Origin: Candidatus Methanolliviera sp. GoM_oil
GTDB lineage: Archaea; Halobacteriota; Methanoliparia; Methanoliparales; Methanoliparaceae
Reading direction: 5' to 3'
Length of the DNA stretch: 11,935 bases
NCBI GenBank assembly: GCA_902158735.1
Contig: CABGHG010000037.1
Coordinates: 1 to 11,935 of the forward strand
Shown here: positions 1 to 7,619 of the stretch, piece after piece
Position numbering within the stretch: position 1 is the stretch's first letter
How the letters are laid out: each line of letters opens with the position of its first letter
Notes under the pieces: model-generated
Databases searched by the model: none
What the model was told of the DNA's origin: nothing
Seen by the model: only the letters and a program-made list of their open reading frames with translations
Translations under genes and position numbers: made by a program

Positions 1-163
1 ACACTGGGACAAAATACTTGAGTTTGATATTAATGGATGCAAGATATTCCTCTAACTGGGGTGGAGAAATTGTTCAATTAGTTTGGAAGATATGAATGGA
101 GTAGAGAGAAAAGGAGAAGATGTAGAGCGTTTCTTTTTAAGCCATTCATCTACAAGGTTCCCT

Positions 164-496
164 TTATATTTTTCCGGCCGATCTAAAGATATATTTACCT
201 AAAACGCCCCCAATAATTCTCCCGATGCACATTCCAGGGATGCTACAGGGGAAGCTACAAATTTTTCCAATGATGATGATTACAAATACGGGCATGCCTA
301 CCATGATCTTGGTCGGCAATAAACAACATTCGATGGGTTTAGAGACGCACCACCCACAGCAGAGGCCCCCACAGATACTACTGAATAACCACTTCAACAC
401 GCCCTCCCCTATAGCAGACCAAGAACCGATCCCTTCTGCCAACCGCATCACTTCTATCATAACTATCATAAAAATCCCCTTAAGAAAACTACCCAT
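164..496 (-). CDS. small Cys-rich hydrophobic (membrane) protein, unknown function
   Basis: I do not recognise this 110-aa protein. The N-terminal segment is mildly hydrophobic and is followed by a cysteine-rich stretch (residues about 40-60, with GLCCGWC and ECC). A strongly hydrophobic segment with a run of isoleucines (about 65-80) comes next, then a Gly/Ile-rich C-terminus. Nine cysteines are present in total. One or two membrane passes are likely, and the paired cysteines could bind metal or form disulfides, but this is inference. An in-frame TGA lies just upstream of the ATG, so the start cannot be extended. No strong Shine-Dalgarno site is seen. It lies 71 nt downstream of the acyl-CoA synthetase-like gene on the same strand and may be the last gene of that operon. 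The overlapping plus-strand open frame (225-566) looks like an antisense shadow. Confidence 0.5.
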   Translation of the reverse strand: MGSFLKGIFMIVMIEVMRLAEGIGSWSAIGEGVLKWLFSSICGGLCCGWCVSKPIECCLLPTKIMVGMPVFVIIIIGKICSFPCSIPGMCIGRIIGGVLGKYIFRSAGKI

Positions 497-526
497 GCCT
501 GAGACTATCGTATCTCACAACTTTTC

Positions 527-563
527 TCCTGCGAATCAGGAAGCCCCATCCGTAAGGGTGGGG
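527..563 (-). terminator. two adjacent hairpins downstream of the acyl-CoA synthetase-like gene (possible terminator or processing site)
   Basis: Positions 544-551 and 556-563 form an 8-bp GC-rich stem around the 4-nt loop at 552-555. Read on the plus strand the loop is GTAA (GNRA type) and one pair is a G-U wobble; on the minus strand one pair is a mismatch. A second small stem (TCCTG/CAGGA, 527-531 with 537-541) follows. The first hairpin begins 4 nt beyond the minus-strand stop codon at 568-570. No clean T-tract follows, so attenuation or RNA processing before the small membrane-protein gene is as likely as termination. Confidence 0.3.
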
Positions 564-567
564 TAGT

Positions 568-2433
568 TCACTGCTCTCGGCCGGATCCACATTCCATATC
601 CAGATATTCCTTATATTCGACCAATTTAGCAAGAACCTTAGCCGCCCGCTCGGGAGAAGGGTATGCAAAGTAGGGTCCCCTCTCTAATGTCATTAAGCGG
701 GTCGTTGCCTCGGAAAAGGTAGTTGTAATTACTGGTTTTTTATAGGTTCTGATCCAATGAAAGACGATTACCCCAAGAACCGAATCTATAGCTTGAAAAA
801 TTATGCTTGGGTCTATCTGCCCAGAGATAGAGAATGACCTGATGGCCTCTTTAGCTATGGATAGCATATCAGCCTTATTAGACTCAATTTTTGGAAGAAT
901 CAGCGGGATGAAATCTTCTGTACTTTTCTCATCTCCAGCAGCTATAAAAGGAGCAATCATAGATAGAAAGGGTAAGATCATCTCAGCAGTATCAGTCTTC
1001 CCAGATATAGAGTCTATCAACCCTGTGACAGGTTCTTCTTTTATATTTTTCCCGCCCCCCACCATACGATCGATTAGATTCTTTATGTCCGCTTTCCCCG
1101 CTGACTCTTCAAACGTCGCGTGGTTTAGGAAGGAGCTAATTAGTGGGGAATGCTGAATATCAAGCCCCCCAAGGTCGACTTCAGAAAGAACTGCTGTAAC
1201 GATCTCTGGCATGAATCTCGTCATTCCCTTAATTATCGATGAATTAAATTCTATAATGCCAGAAAAACCTCCAAAACCCATAAAAATCAATGAATCCACC
1301 TCTTTCAGCTCTAATACCCTTTCAACCGCTTTTATATAGGCAACAAAATTTCTATCACCCGCCGGATCTATAGGATTTTCGTGGCTCCAACGGGGGGGAA
1401 ACATCTTGTTGAACTCGATGATAACGTCTTTTGGCAGATCAACCACGTTGAGATTTAGAGGAGCGCAACAATCGGCACACATAACACCGTAGCTTCCACC
1501 AGGGGTGACGATGGCGACGTTTCTCCCCTCTGGAAGCGGTTGAGATAGTAATCCTGTAGCTACATCCAAAAGCTCCTCTGCGCTATCCACCCTGAGCGCT
1601 CCAGCCTTTTTGAATGCCTCCCCGTAGATCTGATAAGAACCAGAGAGCGCCCCCGAATGAGACCTTATTGCCCTCTCCGTAACTTCACTCTTCCCAGGCT
1701 TAAGCACGACGACCGGTTTCTTCTGTGATACCTCTTTGACCTTATCAATAAACCTTCTCCCATCTTCTAAACCCTCTATATAAGCCATGATCACCTTTAC
1801 TTCGGGGTCTTTTCCGAAGTACTCGATGTAATCTTCGATCTGTATGCCAACGGAACGTCCACAGCTCACGTACCTGTGAAAACCGATTCCCCGTTTATAT
1901 GCGTCCATTGCCATTGCAACACCCAGATTTCCTCCCTGCGTCACGAGAGCAAATGGACCATCCCTGAAAGGCGTAGGCCACATGAGAGCCGACAAATTTG
2001 ATGATGCGCTCCACATACCCATGCAATTTGGCCCAACGAAGGGGATTTTACCTTTTTTTGCCACCATGATGAGATCGTCCTCCAATCTCTCCCCTTCTCC
2101 ACCCATCTCTGCAAATCCAGCGGAGATGATGACGGCTGATCTAACACCCTTTTCAACACATTCCTCCATAACTGCGGGAACGCCGGGAGCGGGAATGACA
2201 AAAACTGCTAGATCTATCTGATCCGGTATATCGGTCACCTTTTTAAAAGCCGGATAACCGAGTACTCTCTCCCCCTTCCGATTCACCGGATAAACCTTCC
2301 CCTTAAATTCACTGACGATACTTAAAAAAGTAAGGAAACCCCACTTGTTCACGTCGTTTGTAGCCCCGATCACCGCGATCGATCTCGGATCGAACAACGG
2401 GCTCAACTCTTTTACGATCTCTGTCTCGTGCAC
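568..2433 (-). CDS. acyl-CoA synthetase (ADP-forming) alpha-like CoA-binding protein with C-terminal insertion
   Basis: This 621-aa protein resembles the alpha subunit of archaeal ADP-forming acetyl/acyl-CoA synthetase, which exchanges acyl-CoA + ADP + Pi for acid + ATP + CoA. The N-terminal CoA-binding Rossmann domain (about 10-135) starts with DPRSIAVIGAT. The succinyl-CoA ligase-like part has GPNCMG (134-139) and TQGGNLG (165-171). RSHSGALSGS (257-266) carries the expected phospho-histidine, H259. A further ligase domain (about 300-420) includes NPIDPAGD. A helical stretch of roughly 140 residues (about 420-562) then separates this from the usual C-terminal end (KKPVIT to about 606). Family alpha subunits are about 450-480 aa, so this is an insertion. 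There is no ATP-grasp beta domain here or in the window. The start is GTG. AAGGAG, inside the last codons of the upstream gene, lies 10 nt before it, and the gap between the two genes is 6 nt. Substrate is unknown, and a non-metabolic CoA-sensing role is possible. Confidence 0.8.
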   Translation of the reverse strand: MHETEIVKELSPLFDPRSIAVIGATNDVNKWGFLTFLSIVSEFKGKVYPVNRKGERVLGYPAFKKVTDIPDQIDLAVFVIPAPGVPAVMEECVEKGVRSAVIISAGFAEMGGEGERLEDDLIMVAKKGKIPFVGPNCMGMWSASSNLSALMWPTPFRDGPFALVTQGGNLGVAMAMDAYKRGIGFHRYVSCGRSVGIQIEDYIEYFGKDPEVKVIMAYIEGLEDGRRFIDKVKEVSQKKPVVVLKPGKSEVTERAIRSHSGALSGSYQIYGEAFKKAGALRVDSAEELLDVATGLLSQPLPEGRNVAIVTPGGSYGVMCADCCAPLNLNVVDLPKDVIIEFNKMFPPRWSHENPIDPAGDRNFVAYIKAVERVLELKEVDSLIFMGFGGFSGIIEFNSSIIKGMTRFMPEIVTAVLSEVDLGGLDIQHSPLISSFLNHATFEESAGKADIKNLIDRMVGGGKNIKEEPVTGLIDSISGKTDTAEMILPFLSMIAPFIAAGDEKSTEDFIPLILPKIESNKADMLSIAKEAIRSFSISGQIDPSIIFQAIDSVLGVIVFHWIRTYKKPVITTTFSEATTRLMTLERGPYFAYPSPERAAKVLAKLVEYKEYLDMECGSGREQ

Positions 2434-2439
2434 AGATAT

Positions 2440-2838
2440 TCAACTCCTTAAATTATCTTTCTTCTCTTTCAATATCTCCTTCAATACTCTCTCTTTGGCA
2501 TGCTCTATCCACCACTCCCACCACCTATCCCCATCTCTGTGATCTATAATGGCTCCGGCCAAATCTCCTCTCGCCTTTAATAACAGATCCATCATCATCT
2601 CCGGCGTTATCACGTTGATATACCGCTTGATAAGCTGTTTATATCTCCTTACCACTTCAAATAGGATCTCTTTCATCTCGGCAGGAATATATGCCCACGG
2701 GTCTTTCCACTCGTCTATAGAATCATGGATATCTTGAGGAGTTACTTCATCTATTTTTTCTAAAATTGCCTGTGCAACCGTATCGTGAAGCGGTACTAAT
2801 CCTAGCTTTTTAAAAGAATCGAGGAGCTCGTTTGCCAT
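2440..2838 (-). CDS. hypothetical helical protein upstream of the acyl-CoA synthetase-like gene
   Basis: I do not recognise this 132-aa protein. It is charged, predicted mostly helical, soluble and cysteine-free. It has a Trp-rich patch near the C-terminus (RWWEWWIEHAKE, about residues 106-117) followed by a Lys/Glu-rich tail. The start is well supported by AGGAGGT (2847-2853) 8 nt upstream of the ATG and by a TATA box further upstream. Its stop (2440-2442) is 6 nt from the GTG of the next gene, whose Shine-Dalgarno site overlaps its last codons, so the two are very probably translationally coupled. That arrangement suggests a partner or accessory protein of the CoA-binding protein. It lacks an ATP-grasp domain, so it is not the missing beta subunit. 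Confidence 0.8.
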   Translation of the reverse strand: MANELLDSFKKLGLVPLHDTVAQAILEKIDEVTPQDIHDSIDEWKDPWAYIPAEMKEILFEVVRRYKQLIKRYINVITPEMMMDLLLKARGDLAGAIIDHRDGDRWWEWWIEHAKERVLKEILKEKKDNLRS

Positions 2839-2885
2839 CTTCTTTTACCTCCTGCTTGGGAATAATCGAGATGGTTTATTCTTTT

Positions 2886-2895
2886 CTTTATATAC
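2886..2895 (-). promoter_or_regulatory. TATA box for the minus-strand 132-aa/acyl-CoA synthetase-like operon
   Basis: On the minus strand this reads GTATATAAAG and is preceded by an A-rich BRE-like stretch (ACAAAAA). Initiation about 25 nt downstream would fall near 2862, giving a short leader that contains the AGGAGGT site at 2847-2853. Confidence 0.6.
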
Positions 2896-2922
2896 TTTTT
2901 GTATGAATACAGACCAAAAATC

Positions 2923-2930
2923 TTTATATA
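2923..2930 (+). promoter_or_regulatory. TATA box for rps8e
   Basis: TTTATATA is preceded by an A-rich BRE-like stretch (CCAAAAATC). Initiation about 25 nt downstream would be near 2950, leaving a leader of about 18 nt with the purine-rich site AAGGGG (2954-2959) before the ATG at 2968. It is arranged back-to-back with the minus-strand promoter at 2886-2895. Confidence 0.6.
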
Positions 2931-2967
2931 GTATAAGATATCCTTCATTGGATAAGGGGTTTTACAG

Positions 2968-3345
2968 ATGAGATGGCAGGGAAGATCAGGAAAGAAGCAT
3001 ACAGGGGGACGTTACCGGGTACATAGGAAAAAAAAAGTCTATGAGATGGGGAGAGATCCGATCCCAACCCATTTGAGCCAGGTCAAAAGGAAAAAAATTA
3101 GAACCCGTGGTGGGGGTCAAAAGATCATTCTCCTCGGGGGAGATATCATCAATGTCACTGATCCACAGACGGGAAAGGCACAGGGCACAAAGATAAAAAC
3201 TGTGCTTGAGAACCCGGCTGATCCTCACTTTGTCAGGAGAAACATAATTACTAAGGGTGCGATCCTGGATACGGATATCGGCAAGGTGCGAGTCACGAGC
3301 CGTCCTGGCCAAGACGGGGTTATAGCGGGGGTTTTAACAGAGTAA
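2968..3345 (+). CDS. rps8e: 30S ribosomal protein S8e
   Basis: This is the 125-aa archaeal/eukaryotic-type small-subunit protein S8e. Family hallmarks run the full length: the MRWQGRSGKKHTGG start, the basic RKKKVYEMGR segment, the RGGGQK turn, and the highly conserved VRRNIITKGAI and VTSRPGQDG near the C-terminus. Length is normal for archaea. The ATG is preceded by AAGGGG at 2954-2959 and by a TATA box at 2923-2930. It appears to be monocistronic: the next gene downstream, radB, is on the opposite strand and its stop codon is immediately adjacent (TAA then TTA, 3343-3348), so the two 3' untranslated regions must overlap the other gene. Confidence 0.97.
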   Translation: MRWQGRSGKKHTGGRYRVHRKKKVYEMGRDPIPTHLSQVKRKKIRTRGGGQKIILLGGDIINVTDPQTGKAQGTKIKTVLENPADPHFVRRNIITKGAILDTDIGKVRVTSRPGQDGVIAGVLTE

Positions 3346-4005
3346 TTATTCTAGCCCCTCCTCCGTTATCTTAAATTTTATACTTCTACCTTCTGGTAGA
3401 GACCTATGTTTCTTTAGAGTGGCTCTTCTGATGCCACCATCTAACTTTTCGAGTTTTATTATCGTCTTTGAGAGGTGGTTCAGGATATTTCCCCCGATCG
3501 GCTTATCTTCCCCACTTTTAATATCTGAATAGACCTGGTTAGTTATTACCACACTCATCTCATTCTTACGAGCCAACCCTAAAAGAAACGTCATCTGATC
3601 TCCCAATGATCTTATTGGCATTAATTTATTGTCTTTCAAAGAAATTCTATAAAGAGCTGTTGCAGAATCAACTATTATGACGCCTACGCCCTTTACTACT
3701 TTTTTTAGATCCTTTATCGCGGAGTGTTGCTCTTTGAAGGTCGTCGGTTCATATACAATTATCTCCTTAGCTATATCTTCCGCATTATCTCCTGCCATCT
3801 GTCTAAATCTATCGGCAGAAAGACCTTCTGTATCGATAAATACGACTTTATTACCATTCTTGACTGTATTTATAGCTATAAGGAGGCATATATTCGTTTT
3901 ACCACTTCCTCCCGCCCCGTATATCTGGGTTAGACTGCCAACCTCAAATCCGCCCCCTATAAAATCATCTAACCGCTTAGAACCGCTCGAATATTTTTTT
4001 ATCAC
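3346..4005 (-). CDS. radB: DNA repair and recombination protein RadB
   Basis: This is a 219-aa RecA/RadA-family ATPase core without the N-terminal helix-hairpin-helix domain of RadA, which is the definition of euryarchaeal RadB. The N-terminus has the typical SSGSKRLDDFIGGGFEVGS motif. Walker A is GAGGSGKT (residues 30-37), Walker B is VGVIIVDSAT (107-116), and the L2-region motif is TNQVYSD (155-161). RadB is a recombination mediator that works with RadA. The start is GTG, 3 nt after the larC stop, with GGTGAT overlapping that stop as the likely ribosome-binding sequence. An ATG a few bases upstream is out of frame. It is the second gene of a larC-radB operon. Confidence 0.93.
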   Translation of the reverse strand: MIKKYSSGSKRLDDFIGGGFEVGSLTQIYGAGGSGKTNICLLIAINTVKNGNKVVFIDTEGLSADRFRQMAGDNAEDIAKEIIVYEPTTFKEQHSAIKDLKKVVKGVGVIIVDSATALYRISLKDNKLMPIRSLGDQMTFLLGLARKNEMSVVITNQVYSDIKSGEDKPIGGNILNHLSKTIIKLEKLDGGIRRATLKKHRSLPEGRSIKFKITEEGLE

Positions 4006-4008
4006 CCA

Positions 4009-5223
4009 TCACCACTTTTTTATCTTATACCTTCTCAACGCCTCATTATCAACTAATGCAATCACATCTTTGATGGGCAAATTAGATTCTTTTGCCACTC
4101 TCTTTGCATCATCAAATTCACAAGAGACATTTACAACGTTTCCTATCCCATCAGTAGCCACCTTTACTGACACCTCTCTTATTCTTCCACCAATCTCTAC
4201 GGGAATCTTTTCGATGCTCCGCTTCGCGATGACCCTGTGTAAGGATGGTTGGTATCTTACGCCTAAAGAACCTGTCTCCCTCATTATCTTATGGATTAGA
4301 TTTAGGGAATCTTCCTTTCTACATAGTACTCTAATTATGCTTCCGATCCTCCCCTTCTTCATCATCGCCGGAATTATGGAGACGTCCATCGCTCCATCAT
4401 TGATGAGTTCTCCTGTGAGATATCCGAGCAGTTCTCCGGTTACATCATCCACATTCGTCTCCAAGAGGCATATCTCCTCGATCAATAGATCTTCCTCCAG
4501 CTCTCCCGATAAGACTTTGAGGGCATTTATCACATCCAGATCCTTCGAGCCGAAGCCATAACCGATCTTCTCCACTCTAAAATTGGAATAGTATCTGATA
4601 AAAGAGTCTACGAAGTGAGAGAGGATAGAAGCCCCGGTTGGGGTCAGAAGTTCAGACTCAACGGGGCCATATTTCATAGGCACATTAAACCTCCTCAATA
4701 TCTCAAGCGTCGCGGGAGCAGGAGCGCTCATCCTTCCATGCCCCATATCGATGATTCCGCCACCGATGGATACGGGCAGGGACAAAACCGTTTTTTCATT
4801 CATCTTGAGATTATAAAAAGCACTTACGGCACCAACAATATCCACAATAGTGTCTGATGATCCTAAATTGTGAAAAAAAACCTTCTCCTTCTTTAAAGAA
4901 TGAACACGCGCCTCTGCCTCCATAAAGATGTCCAATATATCTAAAACATCCTTCCTCATATCAAAATTTAGTGACGAGGATTCTATCATGGAGATTATCT
5001 CTCTATAACTCCTCTTTTTTTCTTCGCTCGCAACGTCGATCTTCGTGCCAAAGATTCCCCCCCTCTCATCGGTATGAATCTCGATATCGATCCCTCCCAG
5101 CTCGTCTCCGATCTCTTCCATTCTATCTCTGACATATCTTTTATCCGCCCCCAAATCTATCAGGGAAGCGATGAACATATCCCCGGCAGCGCCGGCATAC
5201 GGATCGAATATGACAACCTTCAT
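4009..5223 (-). CDS. larC: nickel insertion protein LarC (pyridinium dithiocarboxylate mononucleotide cofactor synthesis)
   Basis: This 404-aa protein belongs to the LarC/DUF111 family, CTP-dependent nickel insertases that complete the nickel-pincer nucleotide cofactor of lactate racemase-type enzymes. Recognisable family blocks are DPYAGAAGDM (7-16), FHNLGSSDTIVDIVGA (117-132), GGGIIDMGHG (154-163), SAPAPATLEIL (166-176), ELLTPTGASIL (191-201) and ETNVDDVTGELLGYL in the C-terminal half. Full length is about 400 aa and here it is one continuous frame, unlike the two-part larC of some lactobacilli. The start is ATG with a weak AGAGAT site and a TATA box at 5271-5280. LarB, LarE and a LarA-type enzyme are not in the window. 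It sits directly upstream of radB and is probably co-transcribed with it. Confidence 0.92.
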   Translation of the reverse strand: MKVVIFDPYAGAAGDMFIASLIDLGADKRYVRDRMEEIGDELGGIDIEIHTDERGGIFGTKIDVASEEKKRSYREIISMIESSSLNFDMRKDVLDILDIFMEAEARVHSLKKEKVFFHNLGSSDTIVDIVGAVSAFYNLKMNEKTVLSLPVSIGGGIIDMGHGRMSAPAPATLEILRRFNVPMKYGPVESELLTPTGASILSHFVDSFIRYYSNFRVEKIGYGFGSKDLDVINALKVLSGELEEDLLIEEICLLETNVDDVTGELLGYLTGELINDGAMDVSIIPAMMKKGRIGSIIRVLCRKEDSLNLIHKIMRETGSLGVRYQPSLHRVIAKRSIEKIPVEIGGRIREVSVKVATDGIGNVVNVSCEFDDAKRVAKESNLPIKDVIALVDNEALRRYKIKKW

Positions 5224-5270
5224 TTTATCTCTTGGAATAATCTTTTATAGAATGAAGAAGAATAACAAAC

Positions 5271-5288
5271 TATATAATAACTTTTTTA
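5271..5288. promoter_or_regulatory. divergent TATA/BRE region between larC and cdc48
   Basis: The AT-rich box TATATAATAA (5271-5280) can be read as a TATA box on both strands. On the minus strand it follows an A-rich BRE-like sequence (GTAAAAAAG, 5280-5288), and initiation near 5248 would give larC a leader of about 25 nt. On the plus strand, initiation near 5300 would give cdc48 a leader of about 45 nt that ends with GGTGG (5337-5341) before the ATG. A second plus-strand candidate is TTTTAAAG (5311-5318). Confidence 0.45.
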
Positions 5289-5345
5289 CGGTGCTCAAAT
5301 ATCAAAGAGATTTTAAAGGCTGAAGGTTTCAATATTGGTGGAAGA

Positions 5346-7588
5346 ATGATAGAAGAAGAATTGGAGGTATTAGAAGCATATTCAAATGATTCTGGCAGGG
5401 GTATAGCTAGATTTGATCCAGACGTGCTCGATGAGCTCTGTCTGATTCCGGGAGACGTAGTAAAAATAATAGGAAAGCGAGAGACCGTTGCAAAAGTTTG
5501 GAGGCTTGCTGGTCAGGACTGGAACAAAGGGATAATCCGGATGGACGGATACTACGAAAAAATGCGGGCGTGGGTATTGGAGATAAGGTCATTGTCAGAA
5601 AAGCTGAGGTCAAGGACGCGGAAGAAGTCGTTCTCTCCCCTCCACCTGGAACATACATCCAGTTCGGTGGAAATGCCATAGATATGATAAAGGGGCAACT
5701 CGTAAATAAGGCGGCGATGGGCGGAGATATCCTTCCTGTGATGATCTCCTCTGTGGGTATGATGGGGCCCGGCTGGATGATCGGCGGAAAGAGTGTTCCT
5801 TTAATTGTAATCGATACAAAACCATCTGGGGCTGTCTTGATCGTGCAAAATACGAAATTAAAACTTAATGAGAATACAGTAAAGGGTTATGGCTCAGTAA
5901 GGGAGACTGGAATAACGTATGAGGAGATCGGAGGTCTAAAAGAGCAGATACAGAAACTCATGGAGACGATAGAACTTCCGATGATGCACCCCGAGATATT
6001 TCATGCGTTGGGCATCGAGCCTCCAAAAGGCGTGCTTTTATACGGGCCTCCGGGGACAGGAAAAACGCTGCTTGCCAAGGCGGTCGCGAACGAGTCCGGG
6101 GCAAATTTCCACTACATAGCCGGACCGGAGATCATGAACAAATACTATGGGGAGAGCGAGAAGCAACTGAGAAGAATATTTGAAGAGGCAAAGAAGAACG
6201 CTCCTTCCATAATATTCATAGACGAGCTAGATTCGATCGCATCTAAAAGAGAAGAATTGACTGGAGAGGTCGAGAGAAGGGTTGTTGCCCAGCTTTTAAG
6301 TCTGTTGGATGGTCTGGAGAAGAGGGGGCAGGTGGTCGTTATGGGGGCAACGAACAGGATAAACGCGATAGATCCCGCCCTTAGAAGACCAGGAAGATTT
6401 GACAGGGAGATGGAGATCGGGGTACCGGATAGAGAAGGAAGAAGAGAGATACTAAAGATACATACGAGGAATATGCCGCTCGCGGAGAATGTGGATTTGG
6501 AAGACCTCTCCAACCAGACATACGGATTCGTCGGGGCGGATATCCTCGCTTTCGCAAGAGAGGCGGCGATGAAAACATTGAGGAGATATCTTCCGGAGAT
6601 GGAGGTGGAAGAGGAAGAGATACCTTCTGAAATTTTAAAAGAGATGAAAGTCACCTCTGAAGACTTCAAAGAGGCTTTAAAGGAGATAGATCCTAGTGCG
6701 CTCAGAGAAGTCCTTATAGAATTACCGGATACAAAGTGGGCTGATATAGGTGGGTTAACAGATGCCAAAAGAGAGATAAAAGAGATTGTGGAGCTACCAC
6801 TCGAAAATCCAGAGGTATTCACTATAATGGGGATAAAACCTTTGAAGAATGTGTTTTTGTATGGACCTCCGGGCACGGGCAAGACCTTGATTGCAAAGGC
6901 GGTTGCAAGTGAGTCGGGGGCAAATTTTATATGTGTAAAAGGACCCCAGCTGCTATCAAAGTGGGTTGGAGAGAGCGAAAGAGCCGTGAGAGAGGTATTC
7001 CGAAAGGCGAGACAGGTGGCGCCGTGTGTGATATTTTTTGATGAGATAGATTCTATAGCTCCCATGAGAGGGATGGGGATGGATAACAGGGTCTCCGAAA
7101 GGGTGGTAAATCAACTCTTGACTGAATTGGACGGCATGGAGAAGATGGAGAAAGTAGTGGTCATGGCCGCTACGAATATGCCTCACCTCGTCGATCCTGC
7201 TCTTTTGAGACCGGGGAGATTTGATAGATCAATCCTTCTCAATATCCCAGATAAAAAGGAGAGGTTAGAGATATTCAAGATACACACGAGGATGATGCCG
7301 CTCTCAGAGGACGTGGATTTGGAAGAGCTTGCAGAATTTACGGAGAACTATGTCGGTGCAGACATAGAGGCGATATGCAGAGAATCGGCGATTTTAGCGA
7401 TAAGAGATGTTCTTTCCAATGGAGAAGACATAAATGAGAAGAGGGTGGAGAAGCGCCATTTCTTAGAGGCGTTAGAAAAACTGAGGCCGAGCGTGGATGA
7501 GAATACGATGGATTACTATTTAAAGATGAAGGAAAAGTTTAAGAGTGGGGTGAGAAGAGTGGATACCGCTTATGTGGGGTATCGTTAA
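5346..7588 (+). CDS. cdc48: AAA ATPase VAT/Cdc48 (p97 family), with a -1 frameshift in the N-domain
   Basis: This is a hexameric unfoldase that threads substrates, often for the proteasome. The double-psi-barrel N-domain starts at the ATG at 5346 and reads in that frame through GIIRMDGYYEK. The homologous continuation NAGVGIGDKV is in the -1 frame, so the reading frame changes at the A6 run 5557-5562. With the shift corrected the product is 747 aa, matching the roughly 745 aa of Thermoplasma VAT. D1 has Walker A GPPGTGKT (234-241), Walker B IIFIDELD (289-296) and the RRPGRFDRE arginine-finger motif. D2 has GPPGTGKT (507-514), IFFDEID and RPGRFDRS. The C-terminus ends GYR, whose penultimate Tyr resembles the proteasome-binding HbYX tail only loosely. 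An ATG at 5498 opens the second frame, but its first 20 residues are not family-like. The shift may be a sequencing error, a mutation or programmed slippage. Confidence 0.93.
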
Positions 7589-7600
7589 GGATCGTTAAAG
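7581..7600 (+). repeat. 10-bp tandem repeat at the cdc48 stop
   Basis: ATCGTTAAGG is followed directly by ATCGTTAAAG (9/10 identical). The first unit contains the cdc48 stop codon (7586-7588). It looks like a small local duplication and no function is evident. Confidence 0.6.
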
Positions 7601-7619
7601 ATTAAAGAGGTGAGATATA

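Noticed and set aside
1..163. Possible 3' end of a plus-strand gene at the left edge (open to the stop at 53-55 or 93-95)
   Set aside because: Only 17-30 codons are visible in either frame, with no recognisable motif. I see no supportable gene here.
65..202. Short minus-strand frame reading LDRPEKYKGNLVDEWLKKKR, overlapping the end of the 110-aa gene
   Set aside because: It looks coding-like for about 20 residues but has no start codon (a stop lies just upstream) and then degenerates into Ser/Thr/Phe-rich sequence.
225..566. Plus-strand 113-aa open frame
   Set aside because: It is antisense to the membrane-protein gene, rich in His, Pro and Gln, and lacks a ribosome site. It is best explained as a shadow.
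5192..5205. GGCATACGG inside larC, matching the core of the palindromic repeats
   Set aside because: Only nine bases match, there are no flanking hairpins, and the stretch encodes conserved LarC residues (DPYAG). It is coincidental.
5498..5560. Internal ATG at 5498 as the true cdc48 start
   Set aside because: The first 20 residues in that frame are unlike the family, while the frame from 5346 encodes the missing N-domain half, so the gene spans both frames.
6145..7065. Long minus-strand frame within cdc48 (306 codons)
   Set aside because: Ser-rich translation typical of the antisense of a conserved AAA domain; the sense strand is unmistakably Cdc48.
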